Source of the DNA: JAFAGX01 sp035623335 | Lineage (GTDB): Bacteria; Acidobacteriota; Terriglobia; Terriglobales; Acidobacteriaceae | Assembly: GCA_035623335.1 (NCBI GenBank) | Contig: DASPTQ010000283.1 | Location: 66,668 to 130,667 of the forward strand | Direction: 5' to 3' | Length of the DNA stretch: 64,000 nt | In this document: piece by piece, positions 28,521-38,807 of the stretch | Layout of the letters: each line of letters opens with the position of its first letter | Numbering within the stretch: position 1 is the first letter of the stretch | Translations under genes and position numbers: made by a program | Notes under the pieces: generated by a model | Told to the model about the DNA's origin: nothing | What the model saw: only the letters and a program-made list of their open reading frames with translations | Databases searched by the model: none

Positions 28521-29582
28521 TCACTCGAAAAGCACCGGCTGTCCCGCGGTCTGTTCTGCGTCGCGAAAATTGCTGAAACCAACCCCCACTAGCCGATACC
28601 GTTGGCGTGGATCGAGGTGTACTTTGTCTCGCAGCTTCAGGGCGAGATCCGTCAATTCTTCGCAGGACGAAGGTGGACGGTCTGGCGTATGGCTGCGAGT
28701 CAGGGTCTTGAACTCGCTTGTCTTCAGTTTGAGAACAACCGTGCGGGCGATCCTCGACTCTTTGCGCGAGGCCGACCAAAGCTTCTCTGCCAGACGCCGG
28801 ATGGCGGGCTCGGTTTCTGCAAGCGGTACGTCATGCTCGAATGTGTCTTCGACCGAGATCGACTGCGTGGGCCGATCGGCAACCACCGGACTGTCGTCAA
28901 TACCGCGGGCGAGCTCGTGCAGGCGCACGCCGTAGCGTCCAAAGTGGTCTTCCAGCAGGCCTACATCTAAACCTCGCAACTCGCCCACCGTCTGTATCCC
29001 AAGTTTCCTCAGCTTCTTTTCGGTGACTTTTCCGACTCCGGGCAGACGCGCAACAGGCAGGGGCAGCAGAAATGCGTCTATTTCTTCTGGCGGGATCACG
29101 AAGAGTCCATCAGGCTTCCGCCAGTCCGAGGCAAGCTTTGCCAAAAACTTGTTGGGTGCTACGCCCGCAGAGGCGGTGAGGTTCAATTCCTGGCGAATCT
29201 GCGCCCGGATCGTGCGCGCCACCAGCATCGCCGTGGGCAAGCCGGTTTTATTCTCGGTCACATCCAGGTATGCTTCGTCGAGCGACAGGGGCTCGATCAG
29301 GTCGGTGTGACGCTTAAAGATCTCCCGCACGCAGCGAGAGACCGCCCGATAACGGGTGAAATCCGGAGCAACGAAGATGGCAGTCGGACATAGCCGTGCC
29401 GCCCGGAGGGCGGGCATCGCCGAGTGTACCCCGGAGGCCCGCGCCTCATACGAGGCCGCGCAGACGACCGAGCGATTGCCTTTCCAGGCAACGATCACTG
29501 GCTTACCGCGCAATTTCGGATCATCGCGCTGCTCGATGGAAGCATAGAAGGCATCCATGTCGACGTGGATGATTTTGCGCAT
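28521..29582 (-). CDS. dinB: DNA polymerase IV (Y-family translesion polymerase)
   Basis: Copies damaged DNA with low fidelity. The 353-residue protein has catalytic carboxylates in HVDMDAFYAS (Asp8) and EPLSLDEAYLDVT (near residue 100), the helix-hairpin-helix thumb (PVARLPGVGKVTEKKLRKLG), and a little-finger domain. It ends GQPVLFE, a QxxLF beta-clamp-binding peptide at the extreme C-terminus. No LexA box was spotted upstream. It is a single gene. Confidence 0.95.
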   Translation of the reverse strand: MRKIIHVDMDAFYASIEQRDDPKLRGKPVIVAWKGNRSVVCAASYEARASGVHSAMPALRAARLCPTAIFVAPDFTRYRAVSRCVREIFKRHTDLIEPLSLDEAYLDVTENKTGLPTAMLVARTIRAQIRQELNLTASAGVAPNKFLAKLASDWRKPDGLFVIPPEEIDAFLLPLPVARLPGVGKVTEKKLRKLGIQTVGELRGLDVGLLEDHFGRYGVRLHELARGIDDSPVVADRPTQSISVEDTFEHDVPLAETEPAIRRLAEKLWSASRKESRIARTVVLKLKTSEFKTLTRSHTPDRPPSSCEELTDLALKLRDKVHLDPRQRYRLVGVGFSNFRDAEQTAGQPVLFE

Positions 29583-29849
29583 GGTCGTCCGGCATCCCTA
29601 TTATTCCTGACCCAGACTGGTGAGCGCCGCGAACCCTATCAAGCCCGAGCCGAGAGAAGCCTCACTAGCACCCTGGTCCAACCCACCAGCATTGGGTACA
29701 ATCCTAACTCGCCACGCACCAAGGCAGCCGAAGCTGATAGGCTGATTTGGTGAGAGGCCAGCACACCTTGAGGTAGCGGACCCAGAAACCCGTCGAATCA
29801 TGCACTTGTCGTTGCGTCTGGCTTTTTGAGTTCTGTTACCTGGGAGAGC

Positions 29850-31973
29850 ATGAAGCGAAGCCCCACTAGCGTCCGTTCTCGCTCGTTCCTAGCGCTGTCG
29901 CTGCTGGCGATAATTATGGTCGCACGGGTTCTGGCCCATAACGTAGAAGCGCGTTACCTTGAGCCCATGCCCTGGAAGAAACCGCATTTCGCGAGGGTTC
30001 TCGCGCTCGGCTATGCGGAACTGGGCCTTGATCTTGACCGAAGCCACGCTGAGATGAAGACGATTGCGGGCAATTCCTGCATCGTCGGCAATATGGTCGC
30101 ATTCGAGGTGGAGCACCAGTATGCCTTTGACATCGATGAGCCAGTGGACCTCACCTTAACCTACGCCCCCGAGTTCACGACTGCGCCGATTGTGGTGCTA
30201 TGGAATAAGAACGCAGGCACCGGTCGGGGAGATGTGATCATTGACCCTGAGCCCGGTGAGACCCTACGCCGAGTCACGGTCACTCTCGACCGCGCCCGCC
30301 TTGCAAATTTTGGAACTCAGGGGGTCGATATCGCGGTTGGCAGCACCGAGGACGAGCCCGGGAGCGGAATCCCGAAAGGTAAAGTCGCGCTCTGCGATAT
30401 CGAAATTTCGCGCAGTGGAAAGACACAATCTCCCAGCGCATTCGGCAGTGTCCACCTTGAGATAAGGGATGCAATAACGGAGGCTCTAGTGCCGGCACGA
30501 GTTGGCCTCTACGATGCTACAGGCCGAGCTCCGCTCCCCTCCGACCAGGCGCTTTTGGTCGAGAGGTTCGCTGACAAAGTTCGTCTGCTATCCGTCGATC
30601 CGCGTGCATTTTGGCCTTCCGACAACCGCGTCGCCTTCTACGTCAAGGGAAGCTACGAGGGCAAATTGCCCGTGGGAACCTATGAGCTGATCGTCACGCG
30701 CGGACCGGAATATCGTCTGCATCACAGTCGCTTCGAAGTTCGCGCAGGACAGACAACCCAAGTCTCTGTGGCCATGGAACGCTACGCGAACCTGCCCGAC
30801 CGTGGCTGGTTCTCGGGTGACGATCACATTCACCTCGCTCGGGACGAGAGCCGTGACGCGAGCGTCTGGTCGCAGGTAGCGGCAGAAGACGTGCACGTGG
30901 GCAACCTCCTGCAAATGGGGAACATTGCTGGAACGTATTTCGAGCAGCCGGCCTGGGGTAAAGCGGGCCGGTTCGAGCACGATAGCTATCTCATCGTCTC
31001 CGGCCAGGAGGACCCGCGGACTGGGCAGCTCGGTCATACGATTCACCACAACCTCCAAAGCCCAATCCATCTGAGTCAGGATACCTACTTTCTGTACCAT
31101 CGAGTGTTCGAGGAATCGCACCGGCAGGGTGGAATTTCCGGCTACGCTCATCTTAATGCTGGCTGGTTCAATGTGCGGCGCGGCGTCGCGCTGGATGTTC
31201 CTTATGGCGACGTGGATTTTCTCGAGGTCTTTCAGGCCGGCAAGCTTCTGACCGACATCTGGTACGACTTTCTGAATCTGGGCTACAAGCTGACGCCCTC
31301 GGCCGGTTCGGATTTTCCCTATACGGATTTGCCTGGGGTTGTGCGCGACTACGTGAAGGTAGACGGATCGTATGACCCGGATGCCTGGTACGCGTCCTTC
31401 CGTGCGGGTCACGTCTACGTCACCAACGGCCCTTTTCTCGAATTCACCGTCAACGGTCACCCGATGGGAGATGAGATACATGTGCCTCGCGGGTCGCGAC
31501 TCAACGTCGTCGCCCAAGCACAACTCAACCCCGACGTGGACAAGCTCGATCGCTTGGAACTGGTGGCTCTGGGCGACGTTGTCGCGACCGAATCCGCGGC
31601 CGGGCAAGATCGGGTGCAACTCGACAGGCAGCTTACCGCCGATCACAGCCTGTGGATCGCGGTTCGCGCGTACGGGAGTCGCCAAGAGGAGTGGAACATT
31701 ACCGCTGCGCACAGCGCTCCGGTTTACGTCGTCGTAGACGAGCAACCCACCTGGAAACGAGAGGCTGTGCCGCAGCTCGTGGAGAGAGAGCGCAATGTGC
31801 TTAAGGAAATCCTCACGGCACCGCTGGTTCCGGCGGAGGATCTGGAGGCGTTCGAGACGGGAAAATTACTGCTTGAGCAATGGCCAAAGCAACTTCAGCT
31901 TTTAAAGCCACGCGTGCAGCATGCCGACGAAATGTATCAGCAACTTCTAGAGCGGGTGCAGAAGGCTCGCTAG
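29850..31973 (+). CDS. CehA/McbA-family metallohydrolase (PHP fold), secreted
   Basis: A 707-residue protein with a signal peptide (RSFLALSLLAIIMVARVLAH). It has a beta-rich N-terminal half and a PHP-type metal domain beginning FSGDDHIHLARDE (metal-binding His-x-His), with later SGYAHLNAGWF and SAGSDFPYTDLP. The family includes carbaryl hydrolase and other esterases/phosphoesterases; the natural substrate is unknown. The start ATG 29850 is preceded by GGGAGAG; an upstream TTG/GTG frame start would bury the signal peptide. A 250-base gap upstream holds no gene. Confidence 0.85.
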   Translation: MKRSPTSVRSRSFLALSLLAIIMVARVLAHNVEARYLEPMPWKKPHFARVLALGYAELGLDLDRSHAEMKTIAGNSCIVGNMVAFEVEHQYAFDIDEPVDLTLTYAPEFTTAPIVVLWNKNAGTGRGDVIIDPEPGETLRRVTVTLDRARLANFGTQGVDIAVGSTEDEPGSGIPKGKVALCDIEISRSGKTQSPSAFGSVHLEIRDAITEALVPARVGLYDATGRAPLPSDQALLVERFADKVRLLSVDPRAFWPSDNRVAFYVKGSYEGKLPVGTYELIVTRGPEYRLHHSRFEVRAGQTTQVSVAMERYANLPDRGWFSGDDHIHLARDESRDASVWSQVAAEDVHVGNLLQMGNIAGTYFEQPAWGKAGRFEHDSYLIVSGQEDPRTGQLGHTIHHNLQSPIHLSQDTYFLYHRVFEESHRQGGISGYAHLNAGWFNVRRGVALDVPYGDVDFLEVFQAGKLLTDIWYDFLNLGYKLTPSAGSDFPYTDLPGVVRDYVKVDGSYDPDAWYASFRAGHVYVTNGPFLEFTVNGHPMGDEIHVPRGSRLNVVAQAQLNPDVDKLDRLELVALGDVVATESAAGQDRVQLDRQLTADHSLWIAVRAYGSRQEEWNITAAHSAPVYVVVDEQPTWKREAVPQLVERERNVLKEILTAPLVPAEDLEAFETGKLLLEQWPKQLQLLKPRVQHADEMYQQLLERVQKAR

Positions 31974-32115
31974 CCTCGGCCAGAAGGGTTGCCGAATTTT
32001 GACGAAAACTGGCAAACGTGATCTTTTTCTACCGACACCTTTTCAAGCAACAGACTTGGAATTTCCTCACACGCAGGTTTTCGAGCGTGGGTTGGTCGCT
32101 TATCCCGACTGAACT

Positions 32116-33891
32116 ATGAGCGAGTGGTTTTCGAACCTTTCGAGACGCGCCTTTCTTAAATATCCGTTAACCGCGTTGGCGCTGGGCCTGCTGAAGAGCA
32201 AGTGCACTGGCGAGGATCTGTTGGCGGGCGAACCGATGCCTTCCGCAGACCACCGCTCAGAGTTATTGATTCGCAACGGGCGGGTATACACCGTTGAGAA
32301 AGATCGTCCTTGGGCTGAAGCCATTGCGATCAAGGGCGACCGAATCGTCTGGGTGGGCAAAGACAGCGATGCAGCCGACCAGGTTTCTTCGGGGGCCCGG
32401 ATCATCGACGCTGAGGGGCGGCTAGTATTGCCCGGTTTCATCGACAGCCACAATCATATCGACTCCGGTTCCAATCCAGACCTGCTGCGCCTTAGCGGCA
32501 CGGCGACCTTGCGTGAGATTCAGAAGAGCGTCAAGGACTTTGCCACGGCGCATCCCGATCTAAAGTGGATCGAAGGAACAGGTTGGAACTACTCGGTGTT
32601 TGGTCCCGGGGTTTTGCCGACAAGCCGCGATCTTGAAGGCCTGACCGGAGGCCGTCCGGCATTTCTGGTCGCTTACGACGGCCACACTGGCTGGGCCAAC
32701 CAGGAAGCACTGCGCGAGTTCGGAGTCACCCGGGAGACCAATTCGCCCGCGGTACAGAAAGACCCCAAAACCGGAGAGCCGACCGGCATTCTGATTGGTT
32801 TGGCAAGCGGGATCGCAGCCGGCTTTCTTTCCCATCTGCCGCGGGAAACCAAGGCTCGGGAGGACCAGGGTCTGCAGAATAGTCTCGCCATGGCCATCGG
32901 TTATGGCATCACCACCTTGATTGAGCCGCAGTGTACGGTGGCGCGTCTCCATGAATCCTACGATGATGCTCGAAAGCGCGGCGAACTTCCCTTGCGCATG
33001 CAGGTTGCGCTCTATCATCGGCAGCATACCCCTGCCAGTCAGATCGATCAATTTGGCGCAGTTCGAAGCACTTTTGATAACGACGACAGGCTGCGCGTCT
33101 CTGCCGTGAAACTCTACATCGATGATGTAATCGAGCCCCACACGGCTGCGATGTTGGCTCCCTATACGGATCGTCCCGACACCAAGGGCAAGACTTTGTG
33201 GGACCCGAGTGAGTTTAACGAGGTCGTGGCGAAAATCGACAGGCTGAAGTTCCAGGTCTTCATCCATGCGACAGGAGACCGCGGCATCCGAGTTGCCTTA
33301 GACGCGCTCGAGCACGCTCAACGGGTGAACGGAATTCGCGACAGCCGCCATCAAGTTATTCACGATGAATGCCTATCGCCTCGGGACATCCCGCGCTTCC
33401 AACAGCTCGGGGTTGTGGCCTGCATGCAGCCTCGGCACTGTGCTCCCGATATTACCGGTCAATGGGCGAAGGCGGTAGGTCCGGTGCGCTCCAAGTACGC
33501 GTGGGCATTCCGTAGTCTGCGAGATTCCCGTGCAGTTCTGGCCTTCGGAAGCGACTGGGACGTAGCGGAGATGGACCCCCTCATTGGAATCTACACGGCC
33601 CTAACCCGGAAAGGCCTCGATGGTAAGCCGGATGGAGGTTGGATCCCCGAACAGACGATTGATCTCGAAACGGCGATCCGTGGCTACACCATCAACGGAG
33701 CGTACGCTAACTTCGCCGAGGCGAACCGGGGCTCGATTCTACCGGGGAAGTATGCCGACCTCATCGTTCTGTCGGAAAACCTGTTTTCCATTCCGCCCGA
33801 GCGAGTGAAGGACGCACACGTCCTGCTGACCCTAAATGGCGGCCGCGAAGTGTATCGTGCGGCTGATTTTCCCGCCGTGAGCTCGAAATGA
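32116..33891 (+). CDS. amidohydrolase 3 family (YtcJ-like), Tat-type signal
   Basis: A 591-residue metal-dependent hydrolase. The N-terminus has a Tat-like motif (LSRRAFLKYPLTALALGLL), so export folded to the periplasm is likely. Metal ligands are visible in PGFIDSHNHI (His-x-His) and in FIHATGDRGIR, with AFGSDWDVAEMDPL carrying the late Asp. YtcJ-like enzymes cleave formamides, amides or related C-N bonds. Its stop overlaps the start of the next gene (ATGA), so the two are translationally coupled and may act on the same nitrogen compound. Confidence 0.85.
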   Translation: MSEWFSNLSRRAFLKYPLTALALGLLKSKCTGEDLLAGEPMPSADHRSELLIRNGRVYTVEKDRPWAEAIAIKGDRIVWVGKDSDAADQVSSGARIIDAEGRLVLPGFIDSHNHIDSGSNPDLLRLSGTATLREIQKSVKDFATAHPDLKWIEGTGWNYSVFGPGVLPTSRDLEGLTGGRPAFLVAYDGHTGWANQEALREFGVTRETNSPAVQKDPKTGEPTGILIGLASGIAAGFLSHLPRETKAREDQGLQNSLAMAIGYGITTLIEPQCTVARLHESYDDARKRGELPLRMQVALYHRQHTPASQIDQFGAVRSTFDNDDRLRVSAVKLYIDDVIEPHTAAMLAPYTDRPDTKGKTLWDPSEFNEVVAKIDRLKFQVFIHATGDRGIRVALDALEHAQRVNGIRDSRHQVIHDECLSPRDIPRFQQLGVVACMQPRHCAPDITGQWAKAVGPVRSKYAWAFRSLRDSRAVLAFGSDWDVAEMDPLIGIYTALTRKGLDGKPDGGWIPEQTIDLETAIRGYTINGAYANFAEANRGSILPGKYADLIVLSENLFSIPPERVKDAHVLLTLNGGREVYRAADFPAVSSK

Positions 33892-35066
33892 TTATCACAA
33901 GAAGACATGTTCCAGACGACAAGGAGCGCTCTAGGAGCGAACCCATCCCAGGCCTGTCGCGTCGTGCATTTCTCAAGCTACCACTCGCCGCATCGGGCCT
34001 GCTCCTGGCGCCCTGCTCATGGGATTTCGAACAGGATCTGCTTGCAGCTCAGAAGGCCGCAACCCAGGAAACGAAGAATTCATCACGCCCGCCAGCGCTC
34101 GAGGGATGGATCATGCCCAGTGAGCAGGCCCACCACCAGCGCTGCTGGATGGCGTGGCCGGCGCGCAAGGATATTTGGGAAAGCCAACTGGCTGACGTAC
34201 GCAAAGAAATAGTGCGGCTGGCACAAACGATTGCTCAATATGAGCCAGTCACCATGTTGGCTGAACCCGAGCAGGTGGTCCAGGCGAGGCAACAGTGCGG
34301 CTCCTCGGTCTCCGTGCTGGCAATGCGGGTTGACGACATGTGGTTCCGCGATTCAGGTCCCATCTTTCTTACCAACGGGCACGGCCAAATCGCCGGTTCC
34401 ACCTTCAACTTCAACGGATGGGGCAACAAGCAAACTCATGCTCGGGACGCCACCATTGCCGAGGAACTGCTCCAGCATCTAGGTGTAACTCAGTTTCGCG
34501 CGCCATTTGTGACCGAAGGTGGCGCGGTTGAGACAGATGGGGAAGGCACGCTGCTGGTCACTGAGCCATCGATCTGCAACAAGAATCGCAATCCAGGGAA
34601 GACTCGGGATCAGCTTGCCCAGTACCTTTGTGGATGGTTGGGAGTAAAGAAGGTTGTATGGCTGCCCGATGCTCATCCAGATTACTGGACCGATGGCCAC
34701 GTGGATGGTGTGGCCCGCTTCGTCCAACCAGGTGTTGTGCTGGTAGACCAGGGCCTGCCTGAAGTTGTGCAGTACCTTAAGCAAGCAACGGATGCCAAGA
34801 ATCGCAAACTCGAAGTGATCGAAGTGCCACCTCCACCCAAAGTGCATTCGGGCCGCGCCACCTCCTGCAACTGCTACTTAAACTTTTATTTCGCGAATGG
34901 TGCGGTCATCATGCCGCAATTGGGAGATCGACAGTCGGATGGGCGAGCGCGAGCCATTGTCAGGGATGCCTACCCCCAGCGCAAGGTCGTGACGATCGAG
35001 CTAGACACCATCGCATCGGGCGGAGGCCTGATTCATTGCGTCACGCAGCAAGAACCGGCAGCGTGA
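33888..35066 (+). CDS. agmatine deiminase-family protein, Tat-type signal
   Basis: A 392-residue member of the peptidylarginine/agmatine deiminase fold, which hydrolyses guanidino groups to ureido groups plus ammonia. Active-site motifs are DMWFRDSGP, VTEGGAVETDGEG, TDGHVDGVARF and the nucleophile in GGGLIHCVTQQ. Unlike cytoplasmic AguA it carries a twin-arginine signal (LSRRAFLKLPLAASGLLLAP) and so probably works outside the cytoplasm. It overlaps the amidohydrolase gene by four bases (ATGA). Substrate (agmatine versus peptidyl-Arg) is not certain. Confidence 0.88.
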   Translation: MIITRRHVPDDKERSRSEPIPGLSRRAFLKLPLAASGLLLAPCSWDFEQDLLAAQKAATQETKNSSRPPALEGWIMPSEQAHHQRCWMAWPARKDIWESQLADVRKEIVRLAQTIAQYEPVTMLAEPEQVVQARQQCGSSVSVLAMRVDDMWFRDSGPIFLTNGHGQIAGSTFNFNGWGNKQTHARDATIAEELLQHLGVTQFRAPFVTEGGAVETDGEGTLLVTEPSICNKNRNPGKTRDQLAQYLCGWLGVKKVVWLPDAHPDYWTDGHVDGVARFVQPGVVLVDQGLPEVVQYLKQATDAKNRKLEVIEVPPPPKVHSGRATSCNCYLNFYFANGAVIMPQLGDRQSDGRARAIVRDAYPQRKVVTIELDTIASGGGLIHCVTQQEPAA

Positions 35067-35284
35067 TCGGCGTTCGCTTACTTCTCGCACCGGCCATTGT
35101 CACCTCCTGCTCCGCGCGACACCGTTTTTGCGCTTCGCAAGGCCCGTCGAGCGATCTCTTTGCGTTTTCTTCCCGCCTGCAAGCTCGGAAGTAACGGGCG
35201 TTCTCGCATTCGAGTTGGACATAGGCTGGGGTTGTGACAAGATGTGCAGAACTTGAGGTTTTCAGGTATTTATCGAACCTTCGT

Positions 35285-38200
35285 ATGACCAAAGACACTC
35301 CTGTCGCGCAACCAGAAAAACCTGTTGACTCCCCCTCTTGGCAACGCGGATTTTGGTCGCTGGTTGTAACCCAGTTCCAAGGTGCGTTCAACGACAACAC
35401 TTATAAGAATCTCATCGTCTTCATCATCCTTGGCACAGGCATGGCAAAGGCCGACCGAGATCGGCTCGTGTTGGTCGCGGGCGCGCTGTTCTCGATCCCC
35501 TTCATTCTGTTTTCGATGTCGGGAGGCTTTCTCGCGGATCGTTTCAGCAAACGTACGGTCACGATCGCGACGAAGTTATTGGAAATTGCTGTCATGCTCC
35601 TAGCCGCCGCCGGACTCGCGTGGCAGAACTTGCAGCTTGAAATGGCTGCTATCTTTCTGGCCAGCACACAGTCAGCATTTTTCGGACCCTCGAAGTATGG
35701 CCTGCTGCCCGAACTGCTGCCCGAAGCAAGACTTTCCTGGGGCAACGGCATCATTGAATTAGGAACTTTTCTGGCCGCTATCGCTGGACTCGTTTCAGGT
35801 GCGTTCCTGGCGGATGTTTTTCATGGCCGCCAGGGCTGGTCAGGGCTAATTCTTCTGAGTCTGTCGGTTCTCGGCCTGATCTTTAGCCTCGGAATCGCGA
35901 AGGTCCCTGCCGCCGATCCCACCAAGAAATATCGAGCCAACCCACTCGGTGACCTTTGGCAACAGTTAGCTCTGATCCGCAAAGATCGCGTCCTCTGGCT
36001 GGCGGTTCTTGGAAACACATATTTTTGGTTTCTGGGCGCGTTGTTGTCGGCCAACATCGTGTTCTACGGGGAAGACGTATTGCACAGCACTCCCACGCGC
36101 ACCGGAATTTTGCAGGCTGCAGTCGCGATTGGCATCGGTTTCGGCAGCCTGGCCGCCGGCTATCTTTCGAGCGGCAAGGTCGAATATGGGCTGATTCCAC
36201 TCGGCTCAGTCGGCATGACCGTGTTTGGAATTCTGCTTTCGGCGCGCAGTCCCTCCTTCACGCAAGTTTTGATCCTGCTATCTGGCCTCGGCTTCTCGGC
36301 CGGGTTCTTCGCCGTTCCCGTCAATGCGCTGATTCAGCACCGGCCCGATGCAAAAGACAAAGGCGGGGTAATCGCCGCTGCGAACTTGCTTTCCTTTGTT
36401 GGCATAGGCGGAGCCGCCGGCGTCTACTATGTTTTCCAACACTTCGCGCATTTGACTCCGACCGCGATCTTCCTGTCTGTTTCGCTGGTCACGGTCGGAG
36501 CCACGATCTATGTCTTGTATCTGCTGCCTGACGCATTGCTCCGCCTTTTACTGTGGATCGCCACCCATACTCTGTACCGCATTGATCTGGAGGGACGCGA
36601 AAATGTTCCGTCAAAGGGCGGAGCGCTGCTGGTACCGAATCATGTTTCCATGGTCGATGCCGTCCTGTTGATTGCTTCGATCGACCGCCCGATTCGATTC
36701 CTCATGTTCAAGGGCTCCTATGATCACCCGCTGGTGAAGCCCTTCGCGAAGATCATGAAAGTGATTCCGATTTCCTCCCAGTTTCGGCCGCGCGAGATGA
36801 TCACTTCGCTTCGCAGGGCAACCCAAGCATTGAAGGATGGCGAAGTGGTGTGCATCTTCCCCGAAGGCCAGATGACCCGCATCGGCCAAATGCTCCCCTT
36901 CCGGCGCGGTATGGAGCGAATCGTCAAGGGCGTAGATGTCCCCATCATTCCGGTCAATCTGGGCGGAGTATGGGGTTCCATCTTCAGCTTCGAACGCGGA
37001 AGATTTCTGTGGAAGCTTCCGCGCAGAATTCCGTATCCGGTGACAGTGACTTTTGGCCAAGCCATGCCTGCCACCAGCAGCGCGCAAAGCGTGCGCCAGG
37101 CGGTGCAGGAACTCGGCGCAGATGCTTACCGGTTCCACAAGCGATACATGCGGCCATTGCATCGCTCGTTCGTGCAGACGGTGCGCAGGCATCCCTTTCG
37201 CTTTGCCATGGCGGACGGCCGGACGCCGAAGGTCAGCTTTGGTGGCACACTCACGCGCACGGTATTCCTGGCCCGCCGTTTGCGGCCCGTTTGGCGCGAC
37301 CAGAAGATGGTCGGCATTCTGCTTCCACCGTCGGTTCCCGGGACGCTGGTAAATCTGGCGGCGCTTCTGATGGGAAAGGTCCCGGTGAATTTAAACTACA
37401 CGGCGTCGAAGGAGGTTCTCGCCTCCTGCGCGAGACAATGCGAATTGCAGACCGTGATTACCTCCAAGGCGTTCTTGGAGCGGGTTCACGTCCAGCTGCC
37501 CACCCCGGCCGTCATGTTAGAGGACCTTGCCCACCAACCCCGCTTTGTCGAACGTCTCACAGCAGCCTTGATTTCCTGGTTCTTACCAGTTCGGCTGGTC
37601 GAACGGTGTGTCGGTGCCGGCAGAAAAGCAAGTCTTGATGACACCGCCACGATTATCTTCTCCAGCGGAAGTACCGGCGATCCCAAGGGAGTCATACTCA
37701 CCCACTACAACGTCGCCTCGAATGTCGAGCAACTCAATCAGGTCTTTATGCTCAGCCGCAACGATAAGATCCTCGGCATCTTGCCCTTCTTTCACTCCTT
37801 CGGGTTCACGGGCACCCTGTGTTTGCCAATAGTGATAGGCATGGGTGTAGTGTTCCATCCCAATCCGCTGGAAGCCCGTGCCATTGGAGCACTGGTCAGT
37901 CAATACGCCGTCACATTCCTGCTCGCGACACCCACATTCTTGCAGTCGTACATGCGGCGCTGTTCCCCGGAAGACTTTGGCAGTCTGCAGTACGTAATGG
38001 CTGGCGCGGAGAAACTGCCGGAGCGGATTGCGGTCGCCTTCGAAGATCGTTTTGGCATCCGGCCGCTCGAAGGCTACGGTTGCACCGAGTGCTCTCCAGC
38101 CGTGACCGTCAACACCCGTGACTTCCGGGCAGCGCAATTCCGGCAGGTGGGTGCGAAGCGGTCCAGCATCGGACATCCATTACCGGGCATCAGCGTGAAG

Positions 38201-38719
38201 ATCGTGGACCCCGAAACCATGGCTCCCTTACCGCAAGGTGAAACCGGATTGCTGCTGGTGCGGGGCCCCAATGTGATGCAGGGCTATCTGAATCGACCCG
38301 AAAAGACCGCCGAGGTTCTCCGCGCCGGGTGGTATAACACCGGCGATATTGCCGCGATGGATGAAGATGGATTCGTGCGCATCACGGATCGCATGAGCCG
38401 ATTCAGCAAGATTGGTGGAGAAATGGTTCCTCACATCAAGATCGAAGACAAGCTTCAGGAAATCGCCGGCGCCAGCGAGCAGATTTTCGCCGTGACTGCC
38501 GTGCCCGACGAGAAGAAAGGTGAACGCCTAATGGTGCTTCATACTCTTCCGGAAGAGAAGCTGCAGGAGTGTTGTTCTCAGCTGAGCAAGTCCGATCTGC
38601 CGGCCCTGTGGAAGCCACGTCCTGATCAATTCCTACATGTCGAGGCGCTGCCGTATCTTGGCACGGGCAAGCTCGATCTCAGAAAGCTCAGGGAAATCGC
38701 AGCGGCAGCTGCGGTGTGA
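35285..38719 (+). CDS. LplT-PlsC-acyl-ACP synthetase fusion (Aas-type)
   Basis: A 1144-residue three-part protein. Residues 1 to about 410 are an MFS transporter like the lysophospholipid flippase LplT (FQGAFNDNTYKNLI at the start). Residues about 420-640 are a PlsC acyltransferase with the H-x4-D motif (VPNHVSMVDAVLL) and FPEGQMTR. The remainder is an AMP-forming acyl ligase (IIFSSGSTGDPKGVILTHY, GYGCTECSP, YNTGDIAAMDEDG). Together it would flip, reacylate and activate fatty acids for lysophospholipid repair. Enterobacteria encode LplT and Aas separately. The start ATG 35285 is preferred over the upstream GTG at 35234. Confidence 0.93.
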   Translation: MTKDTPVAQPEKPVDSPSWQRGFWSLVVTQFQGAFNDNTYKNLIVFIILGTGMAKADRDRLVLVAGALFSIPFILFSMSGGFLADRFSKRTVTIATKLLEIAVMLLAAAGLAWQNLQLEMAAIFLASTQSAFFGPSKYGLLPELLPEARLSWGNGIIELGTFLAAIAGLVSGAFLADVFHGRQGWSGLILLSLSVLGLIFSLGIAKVPAADPTKKYRANPLGDLWQQLALIRKDRVLWLAVLGNTYFWFLGALLSANIVFYGEDVLHSTPTRTGILQAAVAIGIGFGSLAAGYLSSGKVEYGLIPLGSVGMTVFGILLSARSPSFTQVLILLSGLGFSAGFFAVPVNALIQHRPDAKDKGGVIAAANLLSFVGIGGAAGVYYVFQHFAHLTPTAIFLSVSLVTVGATIYVLYLLPDALLRLLLWIATHTLYRIDLEGRENVPSKGGALLVPNHVSMVDAVLLIASIDRPIRFLMFKGSYDHPLVKPFAKIMKVIPISSQFRPREMITSLRRATQALKDGEVVCIFPEGQMTRIGQMLPFRRGMERIVKGVDVPIIPVNLGGVWGSIFSFERGRFLWKLPRRIPYPVTVTFGQAMPATSSAQSVRQAVQELGADAYRFHKRYMRPLHRSFVQTVRRHPFRFAMADGRTPKVSFGGTLTRTVFLARRLRPVWRDQKMVGILLPPSVPGTLVNLAALLMGKVPVNLNYTASKEVLASCARQCELQTVITSKAFLERVHVQLPTPAVMLEDLAHQPRFVERLTAALISWFLPVRLVERCVGAGRKASLDDTATIIFSSGSTGDPKGVILTHYNVASNVEQLNQVFMLSRNDKILGILPFFHSFGFTGTLCLPIVIGMGVVFHPNPLEARAIGALVSQYAVTFLLATPTFLQSYMRRCSPEDFGSLQYVMAGAEKLPERIAVAFEDRFGIRPLEGYGCTECSPAVTVNTRDFRAAQFRQVGAKRSSIGHPLPGISVKIVDPETMAPLPQGETGLLLVRGPNVMQGYLNRPEKTAEVLRAGWYNTGDIAAMDEDGFVRITDRMSRFSKIGGEMVPHIKIEDKLQEIAGASEQIFAVTAVPDEKKGERLMVLHTLPEEKLQECCSQLSKSDLPALWKPRPDQFLHVEALPYLGTGKLDLRKLREIAAAAAV

Positions 38720-38790
38720 CGCCAGAGACAGGGCTGAGACCTACGACTAACGAGGATGTTGCCGCTTATGAATTAATCGGTTGGGAGCGG

Positions 38791-38796
38791 TATAAT
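38791..38796 (+). promoter_or_regulatory. -10 box of the kinase gene
   Basis: TATAAT ends 11 bases before the ATG at 38808, near-leaderless as for several other genes here. Confidence 0.5.
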
Positions 38797-38807
38797 CACG
38801 CGCACTC

